A stretch of DNA of 64,000 nucleotides from Acetobacter estunensis (GCF_011516945.1 NZ_WOTH01000004.1:1-64000); one strand, 5' to 3'. Counted from the stretch's first letter, positions 48,671 through 57,555 are shown. Numbers and translations are program-made. The notes: generated by a model not told the origin, from the sequence alone.

Positions 48671-49708
48671 TTACCAGCGACCGACGGGATGGTGCCGCAC
48701 CCGGCGCACGACAAATGCCGTCCAGACAAACTGCGGCAACAACACGACCAGAATGAGTGGCAGCAGAGTGGGAAGCCTTCCCAGCAATGCGTAGGCACCC
48801 ACTCCCCATGCGACGAAGCCCCAATGGAGGAGCGTCACCATGGGCATCGGGAGGCCCGCACGGAAGGCGACCTGATAGAGATGCCCGCGATGCGCCTGCA
48901 GCAGTTTTTCGCCAGCGAATGAGCGCCGCATCAGTGTGACGGCCACGTCATAGAGCAGACCGGCGATCAGGCAGGGCACGAGCGCCGCTGCGTGCAGATT
49001 CGGCAGTTCCTGCGCAACCGGACCGCCTTGCGCCAGCATGAGTGCGGCTGTGGCGATCAGCAGGCCGCAGGGCTGGCTCCCCACATCGCCAAGGAAAATG
49101 CGGGCGTGGGGGAAATTAAGTGGCAGGAACGCCAGCAACCCGAACGCCAGAAGGGCGCTGTTGCCGCGCAATTCCACGCCATCCGCTGGCCAAAAAGGGA
49201 GGGCGAGGCACAGGAGGGACAGACACAGCACGCCGCCGACCAGCCCGTTGAGGCCGTCCATGAAATTCACGGCGTTGGTGACGAACACTGTCCACGTCAC
49301 GGCGCAGAGCATGGTGACCGCCAGCATGAACCCCGCGTCGCCCATCGGCAGGGTCGCAAGGGTGACGAGCACGGCGGCCACAACCTGCGCTGCCAATTTG
49401 ATGAGGGGCGGCCACTGATACACGTCGTCCAGCCATGACACCGTGCCCAGCAGCATCGCCGCACCCCATATCGCGATCCCTTCAGGCGCGAAGGTGTCCA
49501 GACCGCAGAGCATATGCAGGGGAAAGTACAGCAGCCCGAACGCTCCCATGACGCCCACGCCGCCGCCCTTGGGGGTCGGGCGCGTGTGCGAGCTGCGGTG
49601 GCCCGGCGTATCGAGCACCGCCACACGGATCATGCTGCGCGTCAGCAGGGCCGACAGCGCGTAAGCGCCCAGCAGCACAAGAAGGGAGGGAGAAAACACA
49701 TGGAACAT
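48671..49708 (-). CDS. WecA/WbpL-like polyprenyl-phosphate glycan-1-phosphate transferase
   Basis: The 345-residue membrane enzyme (about 10 helices) belongs to the MraY/WecA family. These load the first sugar-phosphate onto undecaprenyl phosphate to start a surface glycan. Motifs are RSSHTRPTPKGGG, SWLDDVYQWPP with the Asp-Asp pair, FVTNAVNFMDGLNG, and ARIFLGDVGSQPCG. The HRGHLYQ box lies near the C-terminus. The length and the HSS/RPTP opening suggest the WbpL-like group that often uses N-acetyl-quinovosamine or fucosamine. It is divergent from the PglF/WbpM-like dehydratase, which supports that idea. The ATG at 49708 is chosen; a TTG at 49732 is less likely. Confidence 0.88.
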   Translation of the reverse strand: MFHVFSPSLLVLLGAYALSALLTRSMIRVAVLDTPGHRSSHTRPTPKGGGVGVMGAFGLLYFPLHMLCGLDTFAPEGIAIWGAAMLLGTVSWLDDVYQWPPLIKLAAQVVAAVLVTLATLPMGDAGFMLAVTMLCAVTWTVFVTNAVNFMDGLNGLVGGVLCLSLLCLALPFWPADGVELRGNSALLAFGLLAFLPLNFPHARIFLGDVGSQPCGLLIATAALMLAQGGPVAQELPNLHAAALVPCLIAGLLYDVAVTLMRRSFAGEKLLQAHRGHLYQVAFRAGLPMPMVTLLHWGFVAWGVGAYALLGRLPTLLPLILVVLLPQFVWTAFVVRRVRHHPVGRW

Positions 49709-49812
49709 GGGCAACGGCAGCGGTGATCCCAAGGCGGAAGGGGAACGGAAGGAAAGAAACCTCGGCTTCGTTTCTTCTAGCCGACGCGCAGGTGGGCTAT
49801 AGGGCGAGCGTG

Positions 49813-51855
49813 ATGGTCCCGCAACGCCCGGATGTCGCGCCGAGAAGCACCCGGCTGCGGCCGTTCAATCGGATTCTGGTCAACGTCCTGCTCGATGGCA
49901 GCGTGGCCGCTCTGGCGGCGCCTGTCGCCCGCTGGCTGGCTGCACCGCGTGACGGGTTGATTCATCCCTTGTGGTTTCTGGCCAGTGGCGCGATCACGCT
50001 GCTGGTCAGCGGTCTGCCGTTCCGAATGCCGCAGCAATACTGGCGCTTTTCCGGCACGTCCGATCTACTGGGGATTGTGGGCGCGTCGGTCGCCAGCGCC
50101 ATTTTGTTCACGCTCGGGCTGAAAGCCACCGGTTTCCCGCTGCCCAGCCCGACATTCCCCCTCATTTACGCCATGACACTGGTGGCCATGCTCGGTGGCC
50201 TGCGCCTGTCCTATCGTCTGAGCAACACGCTCGCCCGGCGGCGCGCCCTGTTGCGTCCCATCGTGCTGGTGGGCGCCGATCAGGTGGCGGATCTTTATCT
50301 CCGCGCCATCGACCGTAACCCGGAGGCGGGTGTGCGTGTGACGGGCCTGATCGGCCAAGGCACGCATCAGGCCGGACGGCGTATTCACAATGTGCCGATC
50401 CTCGGTCATGTGACCGATATTGCCGCTCTGCTCGATGGGATGGCGGAGCGCAACGCCCTGCCTGAGAGCCTCGTCGTGACGGATTCGAACTTCCGGGGCG
50501 AAGCCTTGGGGCGCGTGCTGGCGGCGGCCGAGGCTCATGGAATCGAGGTCATGCGTGCGCCGGTGCTGACCGCGCTGACGCCCGCCTCGCGCATCGAACT
50601 TCGGCCCGTCATGATCGAGGATCTGCTCAACCGGCCGCAGGTGCCGTTGGACCGGGCGGGCATGGACCGGATGATCCGCGATCAGGTTGTGCTCGTCACG
50701 GGCGCGGGGGGCACCATCGGCTCCGAACTCGCCCGGCAGATCGCGGGATTCGGGCCGCGCCGACTGGTGTTGCTCGATCATGGCGAGTTCGCGCTGTGGC
50801 AGATCGACGTGGAACTGGGCGAGCTTGCGCCAAAGGTGCCCCGCAGCGTCGTGGTGGCGGATGTGCGTGACGTTGGGCGCATCGACGAGGTGTTCGCGGA
50901 GTGTCGTCCGGCGCTCGTGTTCCATGCCGCAGCCCTCAAGCATGTGCCCATTGTAGAAGCCAATGCCTGTGAGGGGCTACTGACCAATGTGGTCGGCACG
51001 CGCATTGTGGCGGACGCTGCAAGACAGCACGGCGCCCGCGCGCTGGTGATGATTTCCACCGACAAGGCGGTCAATCCCTCCAGTCTGATGGGAGCGAGCA
51101 AGCGCGCGGCGGAGATGTACTGTCAGGCGCTCGACATCGCCGCCCGCACGTCCGGCGATCCCGCCGCCCTGCGCTGCGTGACGGTGCGGTTCGGCAATGT
51201 GCTGGGATCGACCGGCTCCGTGGTGCCGCTTTTCCGTCGCCAGCTTGAGCGCGGCGGCCCGCTGACGGTGACGCATCCTGACATGCAGCGCTATTTCATG
51301 ACTGTGCCGGAGGCCGTGGGGCTTGTGCTTCAGGCCAGCGTGCGCGGGACGGACGGGCGTGGTTTCGATGCGGACATGATGCCCGTTCTTGAACCGGCGC
51401 GGGTGGCGGGCACCGACCGCCTGCTGCGCGATGGTGGGATTTTTGTGCTCGATATGGGCGAGCCGGTGAAGATCGTGGATCTTGCCCGTCAGATGATCCG
51501 GCTTGCGGGCCTGCGCCCCGACGAGGATGTGGCCATTCGTTTCACGGGGCTGCGGCCGGGTGAGAAGCTGTTCGAGGAGTTGTTTCACGGGCGTGAGGCA
51601 CCTGTGCCGACGGACGCGCCCGGCCTGCTGATGGCCGCCCCCCGTGTGGTGGAACTGGCCGGAATGGAGCGGGCTGTGGACCGCATTGCGGCACTGGCGC
51701 ATGCCGGAGATGCGACGGCGGCGATTGCGGTGCTCAAGACACTCGTGCCCGAATTCGATCACAATGCGACCGGCGAGATGGACCTATGCGTGCGGGCGGG
51801 GCCGGGGCGCGCTACAACCGCCGCCATCGGTGAGGGAGAGGAACGGACGTCATGA
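49813..51855 (+). CDS. Membrane-bound UDP-GlcNAc 4,6-dehydratase (PglF/WbpM/CapD-like)
   Basis: The 680-residue enzyme makes a UDP-4-keto-6-deoxy-HexNAc intermediate for unusual amino sugars. It has about four N-terminal helices (20-140), a CoA-binding-like domain (about 145-260), and an SDR dehydratase domain. The NAD motif TGAGGTIG is at 296-303 and STDKAVNP at 415-422. A Ser-Met-Lys active site has Met426 and Lys430 (LMGASKRAAEMY), with Met replacing the usual Tyr, as in PglF and WbpM. It overlaps the aminotransferase gene by four bases. The sequence ends in a variable tail. Confidence 0.92.
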   Translation: MVPQRPDVAPRSTRLRPFNRILVNVLLDGSVAALAAPVARWLAAPRDGLIHPLWFLASGAITLLVSGLPFRMPQQYWRFSGTSDLLGIVGASVASAILFTLGLKATGFPLPSPTFPLIYAMTLVAMLGGLRLSYRLSNTLARRRALLRPIVLVGADQVADLYLRAIDRNPEAGVRVTGLIGQGTHQAGRRIHNVPILGHVTDIAALLDGMAERNALPESLVVTDSNFRGEALGRVLAAAEAHGIEVMRAPVLTALTPASRIELRPVMIEDLLNRPQVPLDRAGMDRMIRDQVVLVTGAGGTIGSELARQIAGFGPRRLVLLDHGEFALWQIDVELGELAPKVPRSVVVADVRDVGRIDEVFAECRPALVFHAAALKHVPIVEANACEGLLTNVVGTRIVADAARQHGARALVMISTDKAVNPSSLMGASKRAAEMYCQALDIAARTSGDPAALRCVTVRFGNVLGSTGSVVPLFRRQLERGGPLTVTHPDMQRYFMTVPEAVGLVLQASVRGTDGRGFDADMMPVLEPARVAGTDRLLRDGGIFVLDMGEPVKIVDLARQMIRLAGLRPDEDVAIRFTGLRPGEKLFEELFHGREAPVPTDAPGLLMAAPRVVELAGMERAVDRIAALAHAGDATAAIAVLKTLVPEFDHNATGEMDLCVRAGPGRATTAAIGEGEERTS

Positions 51856-52991
51856 GTGCGACATCAGGGGAAAAGCCCATCGCGTTTCTCGATCTGCCCG
51901 CTCAGCAGAAGCGACTTGGACCGGCCCTGAAAAAGCGGATCGACACGGTGCTGGAGCATTGCCGTTTCGTGCTTGGTCCCGAGGTGACGGAGCTTGAGGA
52001 GCGACTGGCCGCGTGGTCCGGCGTGGGGCATTGCGTGGGCGTCTCGTCCGGCACGGACGCGCTTCAGATCGTCATGATGGCCGAGAATATCGGACCGGGA
52101 GACGCGGTGTTCCTGCCCGCTTTCACGTACACCGCCACGGCGGAAGTGCCGCTGGTGCTGGGAGCGACACCCGTTTTCGTGGATGTGGATCCGCAGACGT
52201 TTCAGATTGATCCCGCCAGTCTGCGCGCGCGGATCGCCGCTGTGAAAGCGGCTGGCAAGCTGACGCCACGCGCCATCGTCGGTGTGGATCTGTTCGGCCA
52301 GCCTGCGCCGTGGGAAGAGTTGCGGGCGATTGCCGCGGAAGAGAGGCTGTTTCTTCTGGACGACTGCGCGCAGGCTTTCGGTGGTGTGTATCGGGGACGG
52401 CCTCTGGGTGGGGAGGCCGTCGCCACGACGCTGTCCTTCTTTCCGTCCAAACCGCTGGGTGGTTACGGCGACGGCGGAGCGATCCTGACGGACGACGCGG
52501 AGCGTGCCGAGCTTTACCGCTCTCTGCGCACGCATGGCGAAGGCAAGACCCGCTATGAGGTGCTGCGCACCGGCATGAACGGGCGTCTGGACACGTTGCA
52601 GGCGGCGGTGCTGCTGGCCAAGCTGGATGGTTTTCGTGAAGAACTGGCACGGCGTGAAGCCATTGCTTGCGCTTATGACGCTGGTCTTGCAGGTGTGGCG
52701 CAGGTGCCGGTCCGCGTGCCGGAGAGCGCCAGCGCATGGGCGATCTATTCCATTCTGCTGAAGGACGAGGCACAACGCGCGGCGACGCAGGCCCGCATGA
52801 GGGACGCTGGCGTGCCTTCGGCCATCTATTACCCGTTGCCGCTGCATCATCAGCCGGCCTATCGGGATCACCATGACGGGGTGGCGCTGCCGGTATCGGA
52901 GGCGCTGTCGAAGCGCATCCTCGCGCTGCCCATCCACCCGGAATTGACGGATGCGGAGGTCGCGCGCGTGATCTCCGCTGTCCGAGGCTGA
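51852..52991 (+). CDS. DegT/DnrJ/EryC1/StrS-family sugar aminotransferase
   Basis: This PLP-dependent enzyme transaminates the 4-keto (or 3-keto) sugar made by the upstream dehydratase. The 379-residue protein shows FLDLPAQQK and GVSSGTDALQIVM. It has FLPAFTYTATAEVPL, DDCAQAFGG, and SFFPSKPLGGYGDGGAI with the PLP lysine at Lys200, plus GMNGRLDTLQAAVLLAKL. It overlaps the dehydratase gene (ATGA), which supports a joint function such as making UDP-4-amino-4,6-dideoxy-GlcNAc. The acetyltransferase expected for a bacillosamine pathway is not next to it. Confidence 0.92.
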   Translation: MSATSGEKPIAFLDLPAQQKRLGPALKKRIDTVLEHCRFVLGPEVTELEERLAAWSGVGHCVGVSSGTDALQIVMMAENIGPGDAVFLPAFTYTATAEVPLVLGATPVFVDVDPQTFQIDPASLRARIAAVKAAGKLTPRAIVGVDLFGQPAPWEELRAIAAEERLFLLDDCAQAFGGVYRGRPLGGEAVATTLSFFPSKPLGGYGDGGAILTDDAERAELYRSLRTHGEGKTRYEVLRTGMNGRLDTLQAAVLLAKLDGFREELARREAIACAYDAGLAGVAQVPVRVPESASAWAIYSILLKDEAQRAATQARMRDAGVPSAIYYPLPLHHQPAYRDHHDGVALPVSEALSKRILALPIHPELTDAEVARVISAVRG

Positions 52992-53006
52992 AGGACTGAC
53001 AAGACG

Positions 53007-53477
53007 ATGAGGAAGGAAACGGTGTTCATCATCACCTTTCTGGTGTTCACGATGGGCACGGCGCTGGTGATCTGGCTGTTCGCGCTGCCGAATTTCGTGT
53101 CGATGACTTTTCCGCAGGTGACGGCGGGCAAGGTGGTATCCGGTCCAATGCGCAACACACGCGATCTGACGCAGGCGGAAGTGGCGACACTCAACGACTG
53201 GCTCCAGCATCACACCAGCGGCTGGGGACCGCTGAGCCAGACACCACCGTCCAGCGGTGACGCCCGGCTGGAGCTTCAGGCCACGCGCGACGGCAAGCCC
53301 GATCCGATTGTGCTGACCTTGTGGACCGGTATCAGCGCTGCCGACTGGAACAACACGGTGTTCGTGGAAACGCCCGACGGCTCGAAGGTCCGCACCGAGA
53401 GCTTCAAGGACAAGGACTTTCAGCCTCTGCGCAAAATGGGGGATGGCGCGGCGTTTCCGCGTTCGGCTTTCCCCTGA
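53007..53477 (+). CDS. Single-pass membrane protein of unknown function in the nucleotide-sugar operon
   Basis: I do not recognise this 156-residue protein. One N-terminal transmembrane helix (VFIITFLVFTMGTALVIWLF) is followed by a periplasmic domain of about 130 residues. It contains GKVVSGPMRNTRDLTQAEVATLNDW, a Ser/Pro stretch, LVLTLWTG-like IVLTLWTGISAADWNNTVFVETP, and a polar tail. It lies 15 bases after the aminotransferase and its stop overlaps the HAD gene, so it is almost certainly co-transcribed and coupled. A role in envelope glycan assembly would be inference from context. Confidence 0.75.
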   Translation: MRKETVFIITFLVFTMGTALVIWLFALPNFVSMTFPQVTAGKVVSGPMRNTRDLTQAEVATLNDWLQHHTSGWGPLSQTPPSSGDARLELQATRDGKPDPIVLTLWTGISAADWNNTVFVETPDGSKVRTESFKDKDFQPLRKMGDGAAFPRSAFP

Positions 53478-54076
53478 TGGGAGAGCTTCCCGCTGGGACG
53501 CAGGCTCTGATCTTCGATTGTGACGGCACGCTGGTGGACAGTCTGCCGCTCTATCTCGAAGCGTGGCTGGACGCATTGAAGACGAAAGGTGGGATCGAGG
53601 TCGCGCCTGAGTGGTTTTTCAGCCGCCGTGGCTATTCGGAAGAAATGGTGCTGGCGGCACTGGAGAAAGAGCGCGGGGTGGCTCTCGACCATGCGGCGAT
53701 CAAGGCCGCGACTCGTGCGGGCGTTCTGGCGCGTCTGCCGCAGGTGAAGGCGAATGTGCCGGTCGTGGAGATCGTGCGGGAATGGGCAGGGAGGTTGCCC
53801 ATGGCTGTAGCCTCAAGCGGTTCCCGCGCGGTGGTGGAGGCTTCCCTCGTCGCGGTCGGGATTCGCGATGTGTTCGAGGCGGTCGTTACGATTGACGATG
53901 TGGAACGACCCAAGCCCGCTCCGGACCTCTATCTTCTGGCGGCCCAGCGGCTGGGCGTGGAACCGGCCCATTGCGTGGTGTTCGAGGACAGCGCGGAGGG
54001 GCTGGACGCCGCGCTTGCGGCTGGGATGAACGCGCGGGACGTGCGCCCGTGGTCGATGTTCCGGCATCTCTCATGA
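53477..54076 (+). CDS. HAD-superfamily phosphatase / phosphoglucomutase-like
   Basis: The 199-residue HAD hydrolase of subfamily IA has motif I FDCDGTLVDS (Asp14 nucleophile and Asp16), motif II VASSGSR, motif III KPAPD, and motif IV VFEDSAEGLDAALAAGM. A cap domain lies at about 30-85. Substrate is unknown; beta-phosphoglucomutase-like or glycolate phosphatase-like activity is possible. It overlaps the membrane-protein gene upstream and the CWC gene downstream (ATGA), so it belongs to the same operon. Confidence 0.88.
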   Translation: MGELPAGTQALIFDCDGTLVDSLPLYLEAWLDALKTKGGIEVAPEWFFSRRGYSEEMVLAALEKERGVALDHAAIKAATRAGVLARLPQVKANVPVVEIVREWAGRLPMAVASSGSRAVVEASLVAVGIRDVFEAVVTIDDVERPKPAPDLYLLAAQRLGVEPAHCVVFEDSAEGLDAALAAGMNARDVRPWSMFRHLS

Positions 54077-54258
54077 AGACGGTGACGCGGTGCGCACAGT
54101 GCGGCGCGTCACTGGAATGTCTGGCTTCCGAGTCCTGCTGGTGCATGAAACAGCCTGCCGTATTGCCGGTGCCGGCTGAGGGCGAGACCGTGGGATGCCT
54201 GTGCCCTACCTGTCTGGCCGCTGCTGCGAAGGGTGATCTCAGTTCTTCCGGATCGTGA
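54073..54258 (+). CDS. Cysteine-rich CWC-family protein
   Basis: This 61-residue protein carries cysteines at 7, 10, 16, 22, 24, 42, 44 and 47. The segments CAQCGASLEC, CWC and CLCPTC match the small cysteine-rich CWC family, probably a metal-binding knuckle of unknown role. The ATG overlaps the HAD stop. Its 3' end overlaps the end of the convergent TusA-like gene by about 20 bases. Confidence 0.82.
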   Translation: MKTVTRCAQCGASLECLASESCWCMKQPAVLPVPAEGETVGCLCPTCLAAAAKGDLSSSGS

Positions 54259-54502
54259 GAGTGTGTCGATTGTCCGGACCGTTTTCGGTAGCAAGCACGG
54301 TATGACCGAGCGCCTGCGTCGAGCGGGTGACGTTGCGCAGAGGTTCCTCGCCTTTGAGTGTGACATGCAACAGATGTCCTTTTGCCAGCGCGTCGAGTGC
54401 GAGACGGGTTCGCACGAACGTCATGGGACAGGTCTCGTTGGTGATGTCGAGGGCTGTGGCTTCGGTCGAATCGGGCATGGTCACAAGGTGGAGCCGGGAC
54501 AT
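54239..54502 (-). CDS. TusA-like sulfur carrier (SirA/YedF family)
   Basis: TusA-family proteins carry persulfide sulfur or act in redox regulation. The 87-residue protein has DITNETCPMTFVRTRLALDAL with the conserved Cys25. The motif is CPM rather than the CPxP of true TusA, so function in tRNA thiolation is less sure. A typical beta-alpha-beta layout follows. The ATG at 54502 or 54478 may be the start. It is convergent with the CWC gene. Confidence 0.85.
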   Translation of the reverse strand: MSRLHLVTMPDSTEATALDITNETCPMTFVRTRLALDALAKGHLLHVTLKGEEPLRNVTRSTQALGHTVLATENGPDNRHTLTIRKN

Positions 54503-54642
54503 CCGTTCTTCAAGAGACGGCGATCAGTGTGCATTTTCGTCACTCTCTGACGTGACATCCCGGTAACGAGTGGACAAGATGCGTGAGAATCAGCTAGGCG
54601 ATGGCGTATGGTGGTGAACATGCAGCCTGCAGGAAACAATCC

Positions 54643-55167
54643 GTGAGTCCGGTGCGGACCTCCTCTCCCCCCCGTTCCGCGTCGGCGGCGAAGTCGGCCG
54701 ACCTCTCCGATTCCCGAATCGCGCGGATGTGCATCGACCGTGGTCTGAAAATGACCGGTCAGCGTCGCGTGATCGCGCGTGTCCTTTCGGACGCGGAAGA
54801 TCATCCCGATGTGGAAGAGTTGTATCGGCGGGCGTCCGCGCTCGATCCCAAGATTTCCGTGGCGACGGTCTATCGAACCGTCCGTCTGCTGGAAGAGAAG
54901 GGCATTCTCGAACGACGGGACTTCGGTGGTGGGCGCGCCCGTTACGAAGCGACCGAGCATGGCCGGCATTATCATCTGATCGATGTGGACAGCGGCAAGG
55001 TCATTGAGTTTGAGGATGAGGAGCACGAGGCGCTGATGCATCGCCTGGCCAAGCGCCTTGGCTTTGAACTGGTTTCGCTCCGACTGGAACTGTTTGGACG
55101 GCGTCTGCCGGAGGTGGGGACGCCTGCCAAAAAAGGTAAAACCGCGCGCAAGGATGAGACGCCATGA
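54643..55167 (+). CDS. Fur-family metal-responsive regulator
   Basis: The 174-residue regulator starts at a GTG with AGGAAA upstream. The winged-helix DNA-binding domain (MTGQRRVIARVL, HPDVEELYRRASALDPKISVATVYRTVRLLEEKGIL) is followed by the metal and dimerisation region HGRHYHLIDVDSGKVIEFEDEE. The CxxC structural zinc pair of E. coli Fur is absent: DVDSG stands where CLDCG would be. This is common in alphaproteobacterial Fur/Mur proteins that sense manganese or iron. It overlaps the acyltransferase gene by four bases. Confidence 0.92.
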   Translation: MSPVRTSSPPRSASAAKSADLSDSRIARMCIDRGLKMTGQRRVIARVLSDAEDHPDVEELYRRASALDPKISVATVYRTVRLLEEKGILERRDFGGGRARYEATEHGRHYHLIDVDSGKVIEFEDEEHEALMHRLAKRLGFELVSLRLELFGRRLPEVGTPAKKGKTARKDETP

Positions 55168-56012
55168 GCGTCGAGACACAGCGAAACGGAGGCCTGTCCA
55201 CACTTGAACTCGAACGCAACGGGTTCAGGGAACTGCGCGGCGGCAATCTCGGCGTACGGATTGCCTCTACACCCGAAGAGATCGATGCCGCGCAGGCGCT
55301 TCGCTATCGCGTGTTCGTCGAGGAAATGGGGGCGCAGCCGAGCGAAGAAGCGTTTCGTCTCAAACGGGACGTGGATGAGTTCGACGCCTATGCCGATCAT
55401 CTGCTGGTGATTGACCATGCCATTTCATCCGGGCCGGAAGGCGTGGTGGGCACATATCGTCTGATGCAGGACGACGCCGCTGCGCGTCTGGGTCGGTTTT
55501 ACAGCGAGAGTGAGTTCGATCTCGCTCTGCTGCACAAGTTTTCCGGCAAGCTGCTTGAGGTCGGCCGTTCCTGCGTGGACGCACGTTACCGTGGACGTGC
55601 GGCCATGCAGTTGTTGTGGCGTGGCATCGCGTCCTACATCTTCCTGCACCGTATCGATGTGCTGTTTGGCTGCGCCAGTCTGGCCGGGACCAATCCGGAC
55701 GAACTGTCGGAAGAACTGACCTATCTCTATCATAACCATCTCGCGCCTCCGGCCCTGCGGGTAAAGGCTCTGCCGGAGCGGCGTGTGGAGATGCTGCGCT
55801 GCGATCCGCTGACGATCGACCGACGTCGTGCGCTCGCGCGTCTGCCTCCCCTCGTCAAGGGCTATCTGCGACTTGGCGGTTATGTCGGTGACGGGGCTGT
55901 GGTGGATCATCAGTTCAACACCACGGATGTGGCGGTTCTGGTGAAGAGCGAACTTATGGCCGACAAATATTACAGGCATTACGAGCGCCGCCTGCGCGAC
56001 GCGCTCGACTGA
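55164..56012 (+). CDS. olsB: GNAT-fold ornithine-acyl-ACP N-acyltransferase (OlsB-like)
   Basis: OlsB attaches a 3-hydroxyacyl chain to ornithine to make lyso-ornithine lipid, a phosphate-free membrane lipid. The 282-residue protein shows the hemolysin/OlsB signature ALRYRVFVEEMGA, VGTYRLMQ, GKLLEVGRSCVDARYRG, and IDVLFGCASLAGTNP. The ATG overlaps the Fur stop, so the two are translated together. Only the first enzyme of the pathway is here; an OlsA acyltransferase would be needed elsewhere. Some members of this family act on other substrates. Confidence 0.85.
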   Translation: MSVETQRNGGLSTLELERNGFRELRGGNLGVRIASTPEEIDAAQALRYRVFVEEMGAQPSEEAFRLKRDVDEFDAYADHLLVIDHAISSGPEGVVGTYRLMQDDAAARLGRFYSESEFDLALLHKFSGKLLEVGRSCVDARYRGRAAMQLLWRGIASYIFLHRIDVLFGCASLAGTNPDELSEELTYLYHNHLAPPALRVKALPERRVEMLRCDPLTIDRRRALARLPPLVKGYLRLGGYVGDGAVVDHQFNTTDVAVLVKSELMADKYYRHYERRLRDALD

Positions 56013-56016
56013 GAGC

Positions 56017-57540
56017 GTGTTTCGGGGAGATGAGGCCCTTTTGGGCGGCGCATCGGGTGGTGGCGCTCCGCCCCGCATGGGCGTGCTGCGTCGGACCGCG
56101 CGTGGTTTGCGCCGGTTGCTCCGACCTTTGATGGCCGGAGGAGTGGCGGCATTCGCTTTTCCACCGCTGCATCTGGTGTTTCTGCTCCCCTTTGCGTTCG
56201 CTGTGCTCATGCGCGGCATCGACCGTGCGTCCGATTGGCGTCGTGCGGCGGCGCAAGGTTTCGCCTTCGGTTTCGGGCTGCATGCGGTCGGGCTGTACTG
56301 GCTGATTAACGCCATTCTGATTCGCGCGAGCGACTTCTGGTGGTTCGTGCCATTTCCCTCCCTCGGCTGTGCTTTCATTCTTGCGCCGTTTGCTGCCGTG
56401 CCCGCGGGTGTGTGTCGTCTGGCTCCCGCAGGCTGGCGGCGCGGCGTACTGTTCGCGGTTCTGTGGACCGTCTGCGATATGGGACGGCTGTTTCTTTTCA
56501 GCGGCTTCACATGGAATCCAATCGGCAGCGATTGGGCGTTCCACGGTTTGGCGGGAGATGTGATGATTCAGCCCGCCGCGTGGATCGGTGTGGACGGATT
56601 GACGCTGTTGACCGTACTTCTGGCCGTTCTGATGCCGCTTGGACGACGGTTCATCGTTGCTGGCGGGATGGTCCTGCTCGTATGGGCCGGGTTGGGGGCG
56701 TGGCGGTTTTACGCCTTGGCCGAGGCGGCGGCTCCTACGGCGTCTTCACCGGTTGTGGTGCTGGTGCAGGGGAATGTGCCGGAACAGGAGAAAATCACTC
56801 GCTCCGATGTTCGGGCTATTTTCGAGCGTTATCTCCGGTTGACGCGTGAAGGCGTGGCACAGGGGCTGAAAATGGCTGGGCAGCCACAGGGAGCGGCGCG
56901 GCCGGTGGTTTATGTCTGGCCCGAGACGGCGTTTCCGGGCGTGCTGGAAGAGGATGATGTTGCGCGGTCGATGATTGCACGGGCCGCTGAAGGGGCGACG
57001 GCGGGTGTTATCGGAACCCTGCGGGTCGGACCTGATGAGCACTGGCGCAATTCCATCGTGGCTCTCAATGAAGCGGGACGTGTGGAAGGCGTGTACGATA
57101 AGGCGCGTCTGGTACCGTTCGGTGAGTATCAGCCACGTTTTATTCCGCTGCAGGTTGTGCCGGGCGGTGGAATGACGCCGGGACCGGGACCGCTAAGTTG
57201 GCATCTTCCCGATCTTCCGCCTGTGGGTCCATTGGTTTGCTACGAGGTGATCTTCTCGGGGCATGTGGTGGATCGGCATGATCGTCCGCAGTGGTTGGTA
57301 AACGTCACTAACGACGCTTGGTATGGTAACAGCGCTGGGCCACGCCAGCATCTGGCTGCGGTGCGGCTGCGTGCTGTGGAAGAAGGGTTGCCTGTGGTGC
57401 GGGCTGCCAATACCGGCGTGTCGATTGTCTATGACGCACGCGGGCACGATATGGGGCGATTGGAGTGGGGTAAGGAAAGCGTGCTGGTGCGGGCGCTGCC
57501 GTCGGCGCTGCCGCCGACGGTGTTTGCATGGTGGAGATAA
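56017..57540 (+). CDS. lnt: Apolipoprotein N-acyltransferase
   Basis: Lnt adds the third acyl chain to the N-terminal cysteine of lipoproteins. The 507-residue protein has about seven N-terminal helices. A nitrilase-like periplasmic domain follows with the catalytic triad Glu303 (VWPETAFPG), Lys362 (DKARLVPFGEYQ) and Cys408 (PLVCYEVIF). The motif VRAANTGVSIVYDARG follows. The GTG start at 56017 comes 4 bases after olsB; ATG at 56077 is an alternative. It ends 15 bases from the AT-rich island. Confidence 0.94.
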   Translation: MFRGDEALLGGASGGGAPPRMGVLRRTARGLRRLLRPLMAGGVAAFAFPPLHLVFLLPFAFAVLMRGIDRASDWRRAAAQGFAFGFGLHAVGLYWLINAILIRASDFWWFVPFPSLGCAFILAPFAAVPAGVCRLAPAGWRRGVLFAVLWTVCDMGRLFLFSGFTWNPIGSDWAFHGLAGDVMIQPAAWIGVDGLTLLTVLLAVLMPLGRRFIVAGGMVLLVWAGLGAWRFYALAEAAAPTASSPVVVLVQGNVPEQEKITRSDVRAIFERYLRLTREGVAQGLKMAGQPQGAARPVVYVWPETAFPGVLEEDDVARSMIARAAEGATAGVIGTLRVGPDEHWRNSIVALNEAGRVEGVYDKARLVPFGEYQPRFIPLQVVPGGGMTPGPGPLSWHLPDLPPVGPLVCYEVIFSGHVVDRHDRPQWLVNVTNDAWYGNSAGPRQHLAAVRLRAVEEGLPVVRAANTGVSIVYDARGHDMGRLEWGKESVLVRALPSALPPTVFAWWR

Positions 57541-57555
57541 TAGGTTCCAGGGTAA

